A DNA stretch of 64,000 bases from Neolewinella aquimaris (GCF_014197245.1 NZ_JACIFF010000004.1:129548-193547), one strand, 5' to 3'; positions 29,292 through 39,747 are shown, counted from the stretch's first letter. Made by a program: numbers and translations. The notes: a model not told the origin generated them from the sequence alone.

Positions 29292-29395
29292 ACCGCCCAG
29301 AAGGCGAGTAGTTTATGCGGGGACGCAGGAGCAAGGTGAATGCGGGGAGCCATCCTGTCCGGACTACCTATCTTCATCGCTTTAATTTACTTGCC

Positions 29396-32300
29396 ATGCT
29401 CCTGCGTTCCCGCCTGATTTTTCTTCTATTGCTTTGCTGTTCCTTTGCCCTGGCCACCCAGGGCACTCGGCTGCTCCGACAGCCCGACATAAACGGCGAA
29501 CGCATCACCTTTACCTACGGTGCGGATGTCTGGACCGCCGGCCGGGACGGTGGAAACGTGCGTCGGATCACGAGCACTCCGGCGGTGGAATCAAACCCCC
29601 ACTTCAGCCCAGACGGCCGGTGGCTGGCCTTTACCTCGTCGAGAAATGCGGGCGACAACGTTTTCGTGGTTCCCGTAGAGGGGGGCATTCCCACCCAGCT
29701 TACCTGGCATCCCAGCGATGCGCGGGTCCGGGGGTGGACAACGGACGGGCAGCGAATCCTGTTTGCCTCCACGCGGGAAACCGCCCCCGTACCCTTCAAC
29801 CGGCTCTGGACGGTAGCCCTTGCCGGTGGCCCCGCCGCCCTCGTCAATCATCAGTGGGGCTACGATGGAAGCTATTCGTCCGACGGTACCCGACTGGCTC
29901 TGGACCGGATGAGTCGCTGGGACAGCGAGTGGAGAAACTACCGGGGAGGGCAAAACACCCCGCTCGTGGTGCTCGACCTGGAAACTCAGGAGGAGACGCT
30001 CATCCCCAACGAAAAAACCACCGATACCCACCCCACCTGGGTCGGGGACGAGATCTACTTCCTCTCCGATCGCGACTGGACAATGAACGTCTGGGCCTAC
30101 CGTATTGCCGACGGCAATCTTCGGCAGGTTACCAACTTGGCGGGTTCCGACATCAAGTGGCTGGCCGGGGGGCAGAACGGACTAATCGTCGAGCGCGAAG
30201 GCTTGCTGCACCTGCTCGACCCGCAGTCCGGAACCCTGCGCCAACTTACCGTGGAAGTAAACGGCGATTTCCCCTGGGCCGAGGCGGGATGGGAGGATGT
30301 GAGCAAGCAGGCCGCCTCCGTGTCCCTCTCCCCTACCGGTAAGCGGGCGCTGATGGAAGCGCGGGGGGAAATCTTTACCGTGCCGACGGACAAGGGCAAT
30401 TCCCGTAACCTCACGCGCAGTTCCTCCGTGGCCGACCGCGCGCCGATTTGGTCGCCGAAGGGTGATCAAATTGCCTGGTTCTCCGACGGCGACGGTGAGC
30501 AGTACCGACTATACCTGGCGGACCAGGACGGCCTCGGCGAACCGACGATCGTTCCCATCGGCGAATCTAAAATGGCGTGGAACCCGGCCTGGTCACCCGA
30601 CGGAAAGTCCATCGCCTTCGTAGACGACGACGTGCGCATCCGCGTCATCGATCTTGCCACCAAACGCATTCGGACCGTCGACACCGGCGGTATGAACATC
30701 GACCGCGGCCGTACCGAGCCCGCCTGGTCGCCCGATTCCCGCTACCTGGCCTACATCAAATCGGGCAGCAACCGCTTCCGGCAGATCATGGTGTGGGATA
30801 GTGAGGACGAACAGGTGCACCCCCTCACCGATAATTTCGCCGACTCGTTCGCCCCAACCTGGGACAGGGACGGAAAGCACCTGTATCTCCTGGCGAGCAC
30901 CGACCTGGCCCTCGGGGCCGGCTGGGCCAACACAAGCTCCATGCAGGCCGACCCCGAATACAAGGCGTACGTAATCGTACTACCCGCCGACCTCGATTCC
31001 CCTTTCCTTCCCGAAAGCGATGAGGAGATGACCCAGGACACCTCCGCTACGCCCCCCGCAAGTGCTTCGGAAGCAACCAACGGGGAAGCGATGTCCGACA
31101 CCGCAAAGGACGACGAGAAGGATGGGCCGCCTGCGGTTCGCATCGATTTCGACCGCGTTAACCGGCGCACCGTCGCGCTTCCGGTTTCCGGTGCGAACTA
31201 CGCCGGTATTGCTGCGGGTCCGGCCGGCACTCTCTTTCTGGCCGAACGGGACCCCACCGGCCGCGCAACTACCCTGCAAAAATTTACCCTGGAAAAACGG
31301 GAGGCCAAAGAATTCGCTACGGGAGTCACGAATTTTGCCGTTTCGGCCGACGGTAAAAAGATCCTCTTTCGCACCGGCGAAACGTGGACACTGGCCGGCA
31401 CGGACGCCGCTGACGGCAAATCCGGCGAGGGCATAAAGCCTCAGCTTAGCATGAAACTCGATCGCCTGGCCGAATGGAAACAGATCTTCGAGGAGGCCTG
31501 GCGCTACGAGCGTGATTACTTCTACGATCCGGAGTTGCACGGCCGCGACTGGGACGACGTTTACACCCGTTACGCCCCACTCGTCCCCTACATTCGCCAC
31601 CGTGACGATCTCAGTTACCTCCTCGACCAGCTAGGCGGCGAACTATCCGTGGGGCACAGCTTTGTTTTTGGCGGCGACCTTCCCGAAACCGACAAGTCGC
31701 GGGTCGGGCTGCTGGGTGCCGACCTTCGGCAGGACCGTGGTCGCTGGCAGATCGCCCGCATCTACACTACCGAGAGCTGGAATCCCAACCTTTCCAGCCC
31801 CCTCGACCGACCGGGGCTCACGGTTCGCACCGGCACTTACCTTGTGGGCATCAACGGTCGGGAGCTCACCGCGCAGGACGATCCTTACGCCCTCCTCGAT
31901 GGTACTGTGGGCAGACAGACCGTGCTTCACCTTAACGACGCTCCCGATTTCAGGGGCAGCCGGGAAGAGATCGTGGAGCCGATCGCCAGTGAAAATGCGC
32001 TGCGCCAGCGCGCCTGGGTAGAAGACAATCGCCGGAAGGTCGATTCGCTGTCCGGCGGTCGACTGGCCTACGTGTGGGTCCCCAACACCGGCGGTGCCGG
32101 CTTCGTGAACTTTAACCGCTACTACTTTGCCCAGCAGGACAAGCAGGGAGCGGTTATTGACGAACGCTTCAACGGCGGGGGCCTACTCGACGACTACATG
32201 GTAGACCTCATGACCCGTACGGTGAGGGCCGCCATCACCAATGAGGTACCCGGCGGTATCCCCTTCCAGTTACCCGCCGGCATCCTCGGCCCGAAGGCCC

Positions 32301-32680
32301 TGCTCATTAATGAGCGTGCAGGTTCCGGCGGTGACTACTTCCCCTGGGCGTTCAGGCAGCAGGAGGTCGGTCCGCTTATCGGTGCCACCACCTGGGGCGG
32401 ACTGGTCAAGTCTTCCGTGCACTACGGCTTCGTCGATGGTGGTGCGATGACGGCCCCCGACAACGCGGTGTTTGATCCGGTCAGGGAGGAATTCATTGGA
32501 GAGAATACGGGTATCGCCCCGGATATCTTCGTTCGGCAAGATGCCAAGGCCCTGAGCGAGGGACGCGATCCTCAGCTCGAGCGAGCGGTAGAGGAAGTAC
32601 TGAACATGCTGGATGAACGGGAGCCGCTGGAGGTGGTAAATCCACGCTATCCTACGCCAGCTACCGGCAACAAGCGTTGA
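29396..32680 (+). CDS. tricorn-type S41 peptidase
   Basis: 1094 residues from the ATG at 29396, chosen because a signal peptide begins there (the frame is open from 29315). Residues about 25-330 form a WD40-like PD40 propeller (NPHFSPDGRWLAFTSS), 340-590 a second one, followed by a linker rich in acidic residues, then a tricorn core domain (HRDDLSYLLDQLGGELSVGH), a PDZ-like part (GTYLVGINGREL) and the S41 fold with INERAGSGGDYFPW, whose Ser (about 977) is the nucleophile. Such proteases degrade peptides in the periplasm. It converges with dnaN with only 9 bp between stops. Confidence 0.94.
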   Translation: MLLRSRLIFLLLLCCSFALATQGTRLLRQPDINGERITFTYGADVWTAGRDGGNVRRITSTPAVESNPHFSPDGRWLAFTSSRNAGDNVFVVPVEGGIPTQLTWHPSDARVRGWTTDGQRILFASTRETAPVPFNRLWTVALAGGPAALVNHQWGYDGSYSSDGTRLALDRMSRWDSEWRNYRGGQNTPLVVLDLETQEETLIPNEKTTDTHPTWVGDEIYFLSDRDWTMNVWAYRIADGNLRQVTNLAGSDIKWLAGGQNGLIVEREGLLHLLDPQSGTLRQLTVEVNGDFPWAEAGWEDVSKQAASVSLSPTGKRALMEARGEIFTVPTDKGNSRNLTRSSSVADRAPIWSPKGDQIAWFSDGDGEQYRLYLADQDGLGEPTIVPIGESKMAWNPAWSPDGKSIAFVDDDVRIRVIDLATKRIRTVDTGGMNIDRGRTEPAWSPDSRYLAYIKSGSNRFRQIMVWDSEDEQVHPLTDNFADSFAPTWDRDGKHLYLLASTDLALGAGWANTSSMQADPEYKAYVIVLPADLDSPFLPESDEEMTQDTSATPPASASEATNGEAMSDTAKDDEKDGPPAVRIDFDRVNRRTVALPVSGANYAGIAAGPAGTLFLAERDPTGRATTLQKFTLEKREAKEFATGVTNFAVSADGKKILFRTGETWTLAGTDAADGKSGEGIKPQLSMKLDRLAEWKQIFEEAWRYERDYFYDPELHGRDWDDVYTRYAPLVPYIRHRDDLSYLLDQLGGELSVGHSFVFGGDLPETDKSRVGLLGADLRQDRGRWQIARIYTTESWNPNLSSPLDRPGLTVRTGTYLVGINGRELTAQDDPYALLDGTVGRQTVLHLNDAPDFRGSREEIVEPIASENALRQRAWVEDNRRKVDSLSGGRLAYVWVPNTGGAGFVNFNRYYFAQQDKQGAVIDERFNGGGLLDDYMVDLMTRTVRAAITNEVPGGIPFQLPAGILGPKALLINERAGSGGDYFPWAFRQQEVGPLIGATTWGGLVKSSVHYGFVDGGAMTAPDNAVFDPVREEFIGENTGIAPDIFVRQDAKALSEGRDPQLERAVEEVLNMLDEREPLEVVNPRYPTPATGNKR

Positions 32681-32689
32681 GTGAGTCGG

Positions 32690-33808
32690 CTAGTTGCTCA
32701 GCATTACCGGCATCACCAGCATCATGATGTCTTCGCCACCATCCTGCTCCGTCGGCACCAAAATGCCGGCGCGGGTTGCGGTAGACATTTCCAGACGCAC
32801 CTCTTCGCCTTCCAGTACGCCGAGCATCTCTACCAGAAATTTCGCGTTGAAGCCGATCTGGAGGGGGGTACCGTCGTAGGAGCAACTGAGTTGTTCGGTG
32901 GCTTCGTTGCTGAAGTCGAGGTCCTGGGCACTAACGGTGAGGCTGCCGTCGGCAATGTTCAGGATCACCTGGTTGGTGGTCTTGTTGGCGTAGATGACGA
33001 TCCGCTTCAGGCTGTTCTGAAAATCGGCGCGGTTGACGAGGAGAACGTTGGGGTTGTCGACGGGGATGACGGCGTTGTAGTCCGGGTAGCGCGCATCGAT
33101 GAGGCGGCAGGCGATCTTGGTGTCGCCGTACTCAAAAAAGGCATTTGCCTTGTCGAAGCTGATGCTCACCGTAACGTCGGAATGGGGCAGCGCACCCTTT
33201 AGCAGGTTCAGGGCCTTCTTGGGGATAATGAAGCTGCTCGTGATTTCTCCGTTCAGGTCGCTGAGGCTGTACTTGACCAGTTTGTGGGCATCGGTAGCGA
33301 CCATGGTCAGCTTCGAAAAATCGACCTGGAAGAAGACGCCGGTCATGGCGGGCCGCAGTTCGTCGGTGGAGGTGGCGAACAGGGTTTTATTGATTCCCTC
33401 CAGCAAGCTCATGGCCGTGACGCTGATCTCATCGGCTTCGCTCGGGGTAGGAATATTGGGGTAGTCGCCACCGGGCTCACCGGCCAGCTTGTACTTACCG
33501 TAGGCACTGGTGATGGAGATGCCGTAGTTGTCCTCGTTGATGTCGAAGGTGATGGGTTGCTGAGGAAGGGCCTTCAGGGTATCGATGAGGATGCGGGCGG
33601 GTACGGCTACTTGTCCGTCGCCGTCGGCATTAACTTCCAGGCTCGTTACTACGCTGGTTTCCAAGTCCGTGGCCGCAATGTGCAGCGTCTTCCCCTCGAT
33701 GGTAAACAGAAAATCTTCCAGAATCGGCAGCACCGGATTCGAAGCGATTGCTCCACCCGCAAGCTGTAATTTCTTCTGCAGGTCGGAACTGGAAACGGAG
33801 AACTTCAT
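32690..33808 (-). CDS. dnaN: DNA polymerase III sliding clamp (beta subunit)
   Basis: 372 residues, starting at the ATG at 33808 (MKFSVSSSDLQKKL), the usual clamp N-terminus. Three clamp domains follow (NPVLPILEDFLF; DELRPAMTGVFF with ATDAHKLVKY; the C-terminal domain ending ILVPTEQDG...MLVMPVMLSN, with a PM-L pocket residue set). It encircles DNA and tethers polymerase III. It is a solitary gene, not next to dnaA or recF, and has a strong promoter match 19-50 bp upstream. Confidence 0.97.
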   Translation of the reverse strand: MKFSVSSSDLQKKLQLAGGAIASNPVLPILEDFLFTIEGKTLHIAATDLETSVVTSLEVNADGDGQVAVPARILIDTLKALPQQPITFDINEDNYGISITSAYGKYKLAGEPGGDYPNIPTPSEADEISVTAMSLLEGINKTLFATSTDELRPAMTGVFFQVDFSKLTMVATDAHKLVKYSLSDLNGEITSSFIIPKKALNLLKGALPHSDVTVSISFDKANAFFEYGDTKIACRLIDARYPDYNAVIPVDNPNVLLVNRADFQNSLKRIVIYANKTTNQVILNIADGSLTVSAQDLDFSNEATEQLSCSYDGTPLQIGFNAKFLVEMLGVLEGEEVRLEMSTATRAGILVPTEQDGGEDIMMLVMPVMLSN

Positions 33809-33826
33809 AGGGGTCGTGGCTTTGGG

Positions 33827-33858
33827 CAAACTTACCTGAAAGGATTTACAATTGACAA
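33827..33858 (-). promoter_or_regulatory. Bacteroidota-type promoter of dnaN
   Basis: On the minus strand, TTG (33858-33856), a 21-bp spacer and TAAGTTTG (33834-33827) fit TTTG-N19-21-TAnnTTTG. Transcription would start about 12-15 bp before the dnaN ATG. Confidence 0.55.
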
Positions 33859-33888
33859 TTTAAGTGCCAGAATTTAAAATTTGCCGCG

Positions 33889-33999
33889 TCCTCGTCGGCT
33901 GACGCTACGTCGTCCGCCGAGTTGAGGCGGTAAATGTTAATGGTGAATCTTCCTAAGCTGTAGTCGGCGGACGAGCCTCGTGCCTCGGTCGGCCGACGA
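33889..33999. repeat. two REP-like elements in inverted orientation
   Basis: 33889-33922 (plus) and 33964-33999 (minus) share conserved ends, TCGTCGGCYGA and TCGTCCGMCGA, around a variable centre of about 8-13 bp. A third copy lies in metG (61578-61611). They occupy the dnaN/TonB-receptor spacer. Confidence 0.6.
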
Positions 34000-34013
34000 C
34001 TTTACTCGGTCGA

Positions 34014-36623
34014 CTAACTTCCGGGTCTCCACCGCAGCCCCGCAACTCCCCATACGCCGTACTGGGTCTTGGATGTAAGCAGGGAGCCATCCTCATCGGG
34101 TTTGCCGATGTAGCGCTCGGCGCGATGATCAGTGACATTATTGAGGCGCAGGTAGGCGGAAATGCCCCGGAAGAGTTCATAATCCGCAGCCAGATCGAGG
34201 CTGATGATGGCGTTGATCCAGATGGGCTCGCCGTCCTGTAGCAGATCGAGGGTGGAACTGCGGTAGTTGCCGGCGATCACGAGATTGAGGCGTTGCTTGG
34301 GGTTGCTGTACACCACGCTGAGGTTGGCCGACCGGCGGGGTGCCTGGGCCAGGGTGGCATCCTCGGCGTCCTGATCCTGGAGCCTGTAGTTGTTGAAGTT
34401 GAGGTTGCCGTTGAGGTTCAGGTAGCGCCAGCCCGGGTTGAGAAAGGCCAGGTTCTGGTAGAATCCCACTTCCAGGCCCAGTAAGCGCGCATCGGACGTA
34501 TTCATCAGCGAATAACCGAGAGAGGGCTGGTCTTCCACGAAGGTGAATTCAGCCGTCCGGATCGTAGGATCCTCCAAGAATTTGGCGTAGGCGCTGACGC
34601 TGATCAGTCCGTCGTTGCGCCCGTAGCGCTCGTAGGTCAGGTCAAAATTCCGGCTGTAGGTAGGATCCACGTCCGGATTACCAATGGAGAAGACATCGAG
34701 CCGCGACTGCCGCCGTTCCGCGAAGGACTCGGTAGGTACCAGGGTGGAGTATGGTACCCGGGCAATGGCTTCGTAGTAGGAGAATCGCAACTGGCGATCG
34801 CGACGGATCCGGTAAGTAAAGTTGAGGCTGGGGAACAGGTTGCTGTATGAGGTACTGTCCGCTCGTCCGTCCCGCAATAGGGTATAATCCAGGTTGGTGA
34901 ACTCGTAGCGGAGGCCAACGGAACTGGTAAGCTTCGCCGTCCAGTTTGCGACATACATCAGGTAGCCCGCGGCAATTTTCTCGGAGGCGTAGTAGTTCGG
35001 TCCCGCGTCCAGGTCGGGGCGTATGACCAGGGGACCCTCGGCGTCCAGATCGGCAAACTCGCCCGGAGCCACCTCCTGCCCGGGACGACCGACCACGCGG
35101 GTATAAAATTCACGGTACGTCCGCTCCTTGATCCGGTAACGGGCACCGGCACGGAGGAAACTCGTGCGACCGTTGCCGATGTACTTGGTAAAGTTGATGC
35201 CTCCGATAGCGATGTCTTCCTCCAGATCCAGGTTCTGCTGTTCGGTCGACCGGCGGGGGACTTGTGTTTCGAAGCGCGTGTCGGTCGGGACCAGGGCCAG
35301 AAACTCAGCGTCGGTTACATCGCGGGTTGGGCCGAAGACGAGACTATTGTAGGACCGTTGTCGGTCAATGAGTCGTTCGGCAGTGCTGGCAAAGCTGAGG
35401 GCGTAGTCGACGAGGAGATTCTTAAAGTTGTTCTCTACCTCCAGAGCGACCATGTTGAGGCGACGTTCTTCCCGCCACTTGCTGGTAATGCGATTTTCCA
35501 GTGGTGCGCGAGTCCGGAAGAAGTTAACCTCCCGGGCCATGACGTCGTCGTCGTTGGCGCTGTAATTGTAGCTCAGACGCAATCGGTTGTAAATACTCGG
35601 GCGGAGCTCAACGGCACCGATGACGCCGCGCTTGGTGGAGATGCGATCGGTATCGATGGGCCTCACCCGACTGACCTGGGTGCCGGTCACGCCGTTATCT
35701 CCGTAGTCGTACCGCTGGGTCCGGTTGCCGCGGGCGTGGCGGAAGTAGCTGCCGGCGAGGAGTCCGTACATGGTCTCATCGCTTAGTTCCGAATTAAGCA
35801 CTGCGGCGGCCTGGGTGATACCGGATTGTTGTCCCGGTATCTGGTCGAAGCCGAAATTGCTGCCCAAACCGCCCTGTAGCAGTACCTCAAACCGGTCCTC
35901 CGGTTGCCGGATCCGAAAATCAACGGTACCCCCGATGGCGTCGGCATCGAGATCAGCGCTACGTGCCTTGATGACCCGGACCTCGTCGACCAGGTTAGAT
36001 TGGATGATATCGAGGCTTCCGGCGCGGTCGGCTTCGGGCTGTACGGTCGGCAAACGCTGCCCGTTTAGTGATATGGCGGTGTACTGCTCGGGCAAGCCCC
36101 TTACCTGTACCATATCTCCCTCGCCGCGGTTGCGGGTGATGGTTACGCCGGGCATGCGCTGTACGGTTTCCGCCAGGGTGATGTCGGGGTACTTGTTGAA
36201 CAGCTCGGAATGGATGATCGTCTGCACCGCAATGGCCGACTGCTGCACCCGCAACGCCTGGGCCTGACCGGACGCGCGGCGACCGTACACGATCACTTCG
36301 CCCGTACTGACAAAATTTTCGCTCATCACGATGTCGAGCTCAAACTCCCGGTCGGTGACCGATATCTGGAGAATGGTATCGAAGTTCTCGTATCCGATGT
36401 AAGAAGCCAGGATTCGGATGCGGCCGGGGGGCACCGAGAGGGAATAGTGTCCATCGTCATCGCTCACGTCGCCGATCACCGATCCGACGACCTGGACGGA
36501 ACAACCGATGAGGGTATCCCCGCTTTCGGTAAGTACCGTCCCCACGATTTCCGCTTCCTGGGTGAAGAGGGGACCTGAACACAACGCGATGAAAAAGGAA
36601 AATAGCAGTGGTTGGTAACGCAT
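34014..36623 (-). CDS. TonB-dependent receptor (CarboxypepD-reg, plug, barrel)
   Basis: 869 residues with a signal peptide, a carboxypeptidase-regulatory-like domain (residues about 25-105), and a plug with DITLAETVQRMPGVTITRNRGEGDMVQVRGL. That motif is close to the 'PD-NIAEA-QR-PGV-I-R--GEG' signature of the TonB receptor group often linked to glycan or iron uptake. The barrel ends with GVAGLRWRP, lacking a terminal aromatic. No SusD-like gene is adjacent, so the ligand is unknown. It is transcribed away from the dehydrogenase at 36699, with a 75-bp shared upstream region. Confidence 0.9.
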   Translation of the reverse strand: MRYQPLLFSFFIALCSGPLFTQEAEIVGTVLTESGDTLIGCSVQVVGSVIGDVSDDDGHYSLSVPPGRIRILASYIGYENFDTILQISVTDREFELDIVMSENFVSTGEVIVYGRRASGQAQALRVQQSAIAVQTIIHSELFNKYPDITLAETVQRMPGVTITRNRGEGDMVQVRGLPEQYTAISLNGQRLPTVQPEADRAGSLDIIQSNLVDEVRVIKARSADLDADAIGGTVDFRIRQPEDRFEVLLQGGLGSNFGFDQIPGQQSGITQAAAVLNSELSDETMYGLLAGSYFRHARGNRTQRYDYGDNGVTGTQVSRVRPIDTDRISTKRGVIGAVELRPSIYNRLRLSYNYSANDDDVMAREVNFFRTRAPLENRITSKWREERRLNMVALEVENNFKNLLVDYALSFASTAERLIDRQRSYNSLVFGPTRDVTDAEFLALVPTDTRFETQVPRRSTEQQNLDLEEDIAIGGINFTKYIGNGRTSFLRAGARYRIKERTYREFYTRVVGRPGQEVAPGEFADLDAEGPLVIRPDLDAGPNYYASEKIAAGYLMYVANWTAKLTSSVGLRYEFTNLDYTLLRDGRADSTSYSNLFPSLNFTYRIRRDRQLRFSYYEAIARVPYSTLVPTESFAERRQSRLDVFSIGNPDVDPTYSRNFDLTYERYGRNDGLISVSAYAKFLEDPTIRTAEFTFVEDQPSLGYSLMNTSDARLLGLEVGFYQNLAFLNPGWRYLNLNGNLNFNNYRLQDQDAEDATLAQAPRRSANLSVVYSNPKQRLNLVIAGNYRSSTLDLLQDGEPIWINAIISLDLAADYELFRGISAYLRLNNVTDHRAERYIGKPDEDGSLLTSKTQYGVWGVAGLRWRPGS

Positions 36624-36698
36624 AACGGTTAAAGCGACCCGGGGGATTGGTTTGTTTACGGCTGACTTTTATAATTTACCCGGCATAAACCCAAGTGT

Positions 36699-37643
36699 AT
36701 GTCAGCCGCCCCAAAAATAGTATTTCTCGATGCCGCCTCCGTAGACAAACTGCCCACCTACGATAAATTCAACGAACTGGGGGAGTTCACGTCCTACGCC
36801 CGCACGGCATCCGCCGAATTCATGGAGCACGCCACCGGGGCCCAGGTGCTGATCACGAACAAAATCGAACTTACCGCCGAGCGCATCGAGCAGTTGCCCG
36901 ACCTCCGACTGATCTGCGTAGCGGCCACCGGCACCAACAACGTCGATAAGGACGCCGCAAAGGCCCGCAACATCCCCGTTCGCAACGTATCCGGCTACAG
37001 CACCGATTCCGTTGCCCAACTCACCATGACCGCCCTTTTCGCCGTAGCGATGGACCTGATCTACCTCAACCGCGCGGTGTACGAGGGGCATTACGGTAAG
37101 GCCAAGGACTTCACCTTCTGGCGCCACCCCTTTTACGAGCTTGGAGGGGCCCGCTTCGGCATCATCGGTATGGGTACGATCGGACGGCGGGTCGCGGAAC
37201 TGGCCACCGCCTACGGAGCAAAGGTCGTTTACTACAGCAGCCGCGGCCACGATCACGATGTTCCTTACCCCAGGGCAGAACTGGACGAGCTGCTTGAAAC
37301 CTGCGAGGTCATCAGCATCCACTGTGCCCTCACCGACGATACCCGTAATCTGCTGGGCTACGCGGAACTGAAAAAAATGAAACCGTCTGCTTACCTGGTC
37401 AATATGGCCCGCGGCGGCATCGTCGACGAGGCAGCCCTGGTACGCGCGCTCAACGAAGACCGGATTGCCGGAGCCGCCATCGACGTGTTCACCGAAGAGC
37501 CGCTCCCCGACGACCACGTCTACCTCACCGTCCGCGACCAACACCGGCTCCTGCTCACTCCCCACGTCGCCTGGGCCAGCGTGGAAGCCCGTACCCGCCT
37601 GATCGAGGGGATAATGGACAATATTCGGCAGGGGTGGGAGTAA
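36699..37643 (+). CDS. D-2-hydroxyacid dehydrogenase (NAD-dependent)
   Basis: 314 residues. Nucleotide-binding motif GMGTIG at 157-162, catalytic Arg238 (ARGG), Glu267 (TEEP) and His289 (TPHVAW), all in the normal spacing of the family. The closest types are glycerate dehydrogenase/hydroxypyruvate reductase and related D-2-hydroxyacid reductases, though the substrate is not fixed by sequence. No signal peptide, so it is cytosolic. It is followed after 55 bp of A/T-rich repeat by the helix-hairpin-helix gene. Confidence 0.93.
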   Translation: MSAAPKIVFLDAASVDKLPTYDKFNELGEFTSYARTASAEFMEHATGAQVLITNKIELTAERIEQLPDLRLICVAATGTNNVDKDAAKARNIPVRNVSGYSTDSVAQLTMTALFAVAMDLIYLNRAVYEGHYGKAKDFTFWRHPFYELGGARFGIIGMGTIGRRVAELATAYGAKVVYYSSRGHDHDVPYPRAELDELLETCEVISIHCALTDDTRNLLGYAELKKMKPSAYLVNMARGGIVDEAALVRALNEDRIAGAAIDVFTEEPLPDDHVYLTVRDQHRLLLTPHVAWASVEARTRLIEGIMDNIRQGWE

Positions 37644-37648
37644 ATTTC

Positions 37649-37697
37649 CAATGTCAAATTTTCAATTTCCAATCTTAAATTTTCAATTTTAAATTTC
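37649..37697. repeat. A/T-rich short repeats
   Basis: Degenerate copies of an AATTTTCAATTT-like unit fill the spacer between the dehydrogenase and the next gene. Similar A/T-rich strings occur in other spacers (33846-33880, 49462-49490). Confidence 0.5.
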
Positions 37698-37698
37698 C

Positions 37699-39747
37699 GT
37701 GCGGCAGCTAGCTTCACCCGGATTTTTCTTGCTCCTGCGCGCCGCCGCCCTGTTGTGGTTGCTTATGAGTGGTAGCCTGTTTGGTCAGACGGAAACCGAG
37801 CAGCTGATCGAGGACATCGTTGCTCAGGAGGCCGAGGACGGGGGTGAGTTTACCTTCAACGAGGCGTTTGGCCTGCTGGAGGCCTACCGGGAGCGACCGC
37901 TGGACCTTAACCGCGCGACCACGGAGGAACTCAGCGCCACTTACCTGCTTTCTTCCATTCAGATCGACCAGTTGCTCGCATACCGCGAAAAGATGGATGG
38001 CCTGATCAGCATTTACGAGCTACAGAGCATCCCGGGACTCGATCTGGAGACCATCCGCCGTATGCTGCCCTTCGTGCGGGTTGGGAACGGACTCGATGAC
38101 GTGAGCGTCTCCCTTACACGGATGCTCCGCGAGGCTGACCGGGAGGTATATTTCCGCAGCGGCCGCAAGCTGGAAACCGCGCGTGGATACGAAGGGCCTG
38201 ACCCCAAATACGCGGGTGGCCCCTGGCGCAACTACCTTAAGTACCGGCAGCGCTACGGCAACCAACTGAGCGTAGGGATCGTGGCGGAAAAAGACCCGGG
38301 AGAATCCCTGCGGCGGGGCTTCGACTTTTATAGTGCCCACTTCTTCCTGCGCAACCTCAACCGACGGGTGAGGGCCGTAGCACTGGGCGACTTTACGGTA
38401 AGTTTCGGGCAGGGATTGATCCTCTACACCGGTTTCGGCTTCGGCAAAAGCAGCCTGACGACCACCGTAGCGCGCGGCTCCCCTACCCTACAGCCGTACG
38501 CGAGCGTGAACGAGTTCAGTTTTATGCGCGGCGCGGGAGTGACCCTGAATCTGACCGACAAAATCGAAGCGACCGTATTCGCCAGTCGGCGCGGGCGCAC
38601 GGCTAACCTGAGTCCCGATTCGGCAAGCGTGAGTTCCCTGAATCTAAGTGGCTATCACCGGACGGAAAATGAAGTGGCCGACCGCAACTCAATCCGTCAG
38701 TATAGCTACGGCGGCAGTGTCCGCTTGCGCCCCCTCCCCCGGCTTCGGCTCGGACTTAACTACCTCGGCGAACACCTGAGCAAGCCGCTGCTGCCCCGGC
38801 CACAGCCGTATAATCTGTATTACTTTACGGGCACCGACCTGCACAACCTTAGCCTCGACTACCGCTACCGCCTGCGCAACTTTTCCTTCTTTGGCGAGGT
38901 CGCGGGTGCAGTGCGTGCCGGAAAAGCAATGCTTCACGGCATCAACATCGGGCTCGATCGGCGAGCGGATATCGTGGTGGTGTACCGAAAGTACGACCGG
39001 GACTACCGGGCGCTCAGCGCCCGCCCCTTCGGCGAGGCGAATGGCGGACGCAACGAGGAAGGTATTTACCTGGGTCTTGAGCTGCGCCCCGCGCCCCGCT
39101 GGCGACTCAACGCCTACTACGATCTCTGGCGCCACGACTGGCTACGGTTTAATATCGACGGGCCGAGCACGGGACGGGAATACCGGCTGCGCGCGACGTA
39201 CACCCTCAAACGCAAATTGGACGCTTACCTGGAGGTGCGTAGCGAGACCAAGGGACAGGGTGCTGCCGGCGGCCCGGATGCCAGGCTGGATTACGTTGTG
39301 GACCGTACGCGATTCCAGGCCCGGCTGCATACGGGATACAAACTCACCAGCGCACTGGAATGGCGCAGCCGCCTTGACCTTGGGTACACCGAAGATCCGG
39401 CGAGGGGTCGACAGCGTGGCGTTATGCTATACCAGGACCTTCACTACCGCCCGCTCGGTCCCTTCAGTTTCTCGGCCCGGGTAGCCGTTTTCGATACGGA
39501 CGGCTACGACGTTCGATTCTACGAATACGAAAACGGGCTGACGTACAACGCCTTCGTACTGCCCTACTACAATGAGGGGGCACGGAGCTACGTATTGCTT
39601 AGGTATAAGGGAATTCGGCGGCTTACCCTGGAGGCCCGGGTTTCTCAGACGCGATACTTCGACGGGCGCACCTTCGGTAGTGGATGGGAGGCCACCGGTA
39701 AAACGCACCGGACGGAGGTAGCCGGTCAGGTGATCTGGCGGTGGTAG
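37699..39747 (+). CDS. helix-hairpin-helix / outer-membrane beta-barrel-like protein
   Basis: 682 residues with a GTG start and a signal peptide. Residues about 65-130 hold two ComEA-like helix-hairpin-helix motifs (LDLNRATTEEL, LQSIPGLDLETIRRMLPFV). From about residue 150 onwards there are alternating aromatic/polar strands, Arg- and Tyr-rich, as in an outer-membrane barrel (WRNYLKYRQRYGNQLSVG, FSARVAVFDTDGYDVRFYEY). This HhH-plus-barrel layout recurs in Bacteroidota, but its function is unknown; DNA contact at the surface, or simply a protein interface, are both possible. Confidence 0.82.
   Translation: MRQLASPGFFLLLRAAALLWLLMSGSLFGQTETEQLIEDIVAQEAEDGGEFTFNEAFGLLEAYRERPLDLNRATTEELSATYLLSSIQIDQLLAYREKMDGLISIYELQSIPGLDLETIRRMLPFVRVGNGLDDVSVSLTRMLREADREVYFRSGRKLETARGYEGPDPKYAGGPWRNYLKYRQRYGNQLSVGIVAEKDPGESLRRGFDFYSAHFFLRNLNRRVRAVALGDFTVSFGQGLILYTGFGFGKSSLTTTVARGSPTLQPYASVNEFSFMRGAGVTLNLTDKIEATVFASRRGRTANLSPDSASVSSLNLSGYHRTENEVADRNSIRQYSYGGSVRLRPLPRLRLGLNYLGEHLSKPLLPRPQPYNLYYFTGTDLHNLSLDYRYRLRNFSFFGEVAGAVRAGKAMLHGINIGLDRRADIVVVYRKYDRDYRALSARPFGEANGGRNEEGIYLGLELRPAPRWRLNAYYDLWRHDWLRFNIDGPSTGREYRLRATYTLKRKLDAYLEVRSETKGQGAAGGPDARLDYVVDRTRFQARLHTGYKLTSALEWRSRLDLGYTEDPARGRQRGVMLYQDLHYRPLGPFSFSARVAVFDTDGYDVRFYEYENGLTYNAFVLPYYNEGARSYVLLRYKGIRRLTLEARVSQTRYFDGRTFGSGWEATGKTHRTEVAGQVIWRW

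Noticed and set aside
33809..33829. N-terminal extension of dnaN
   Set aside because: It would begin with TTG and adds residues before the conserved MKF start; the promoter box also falls there.
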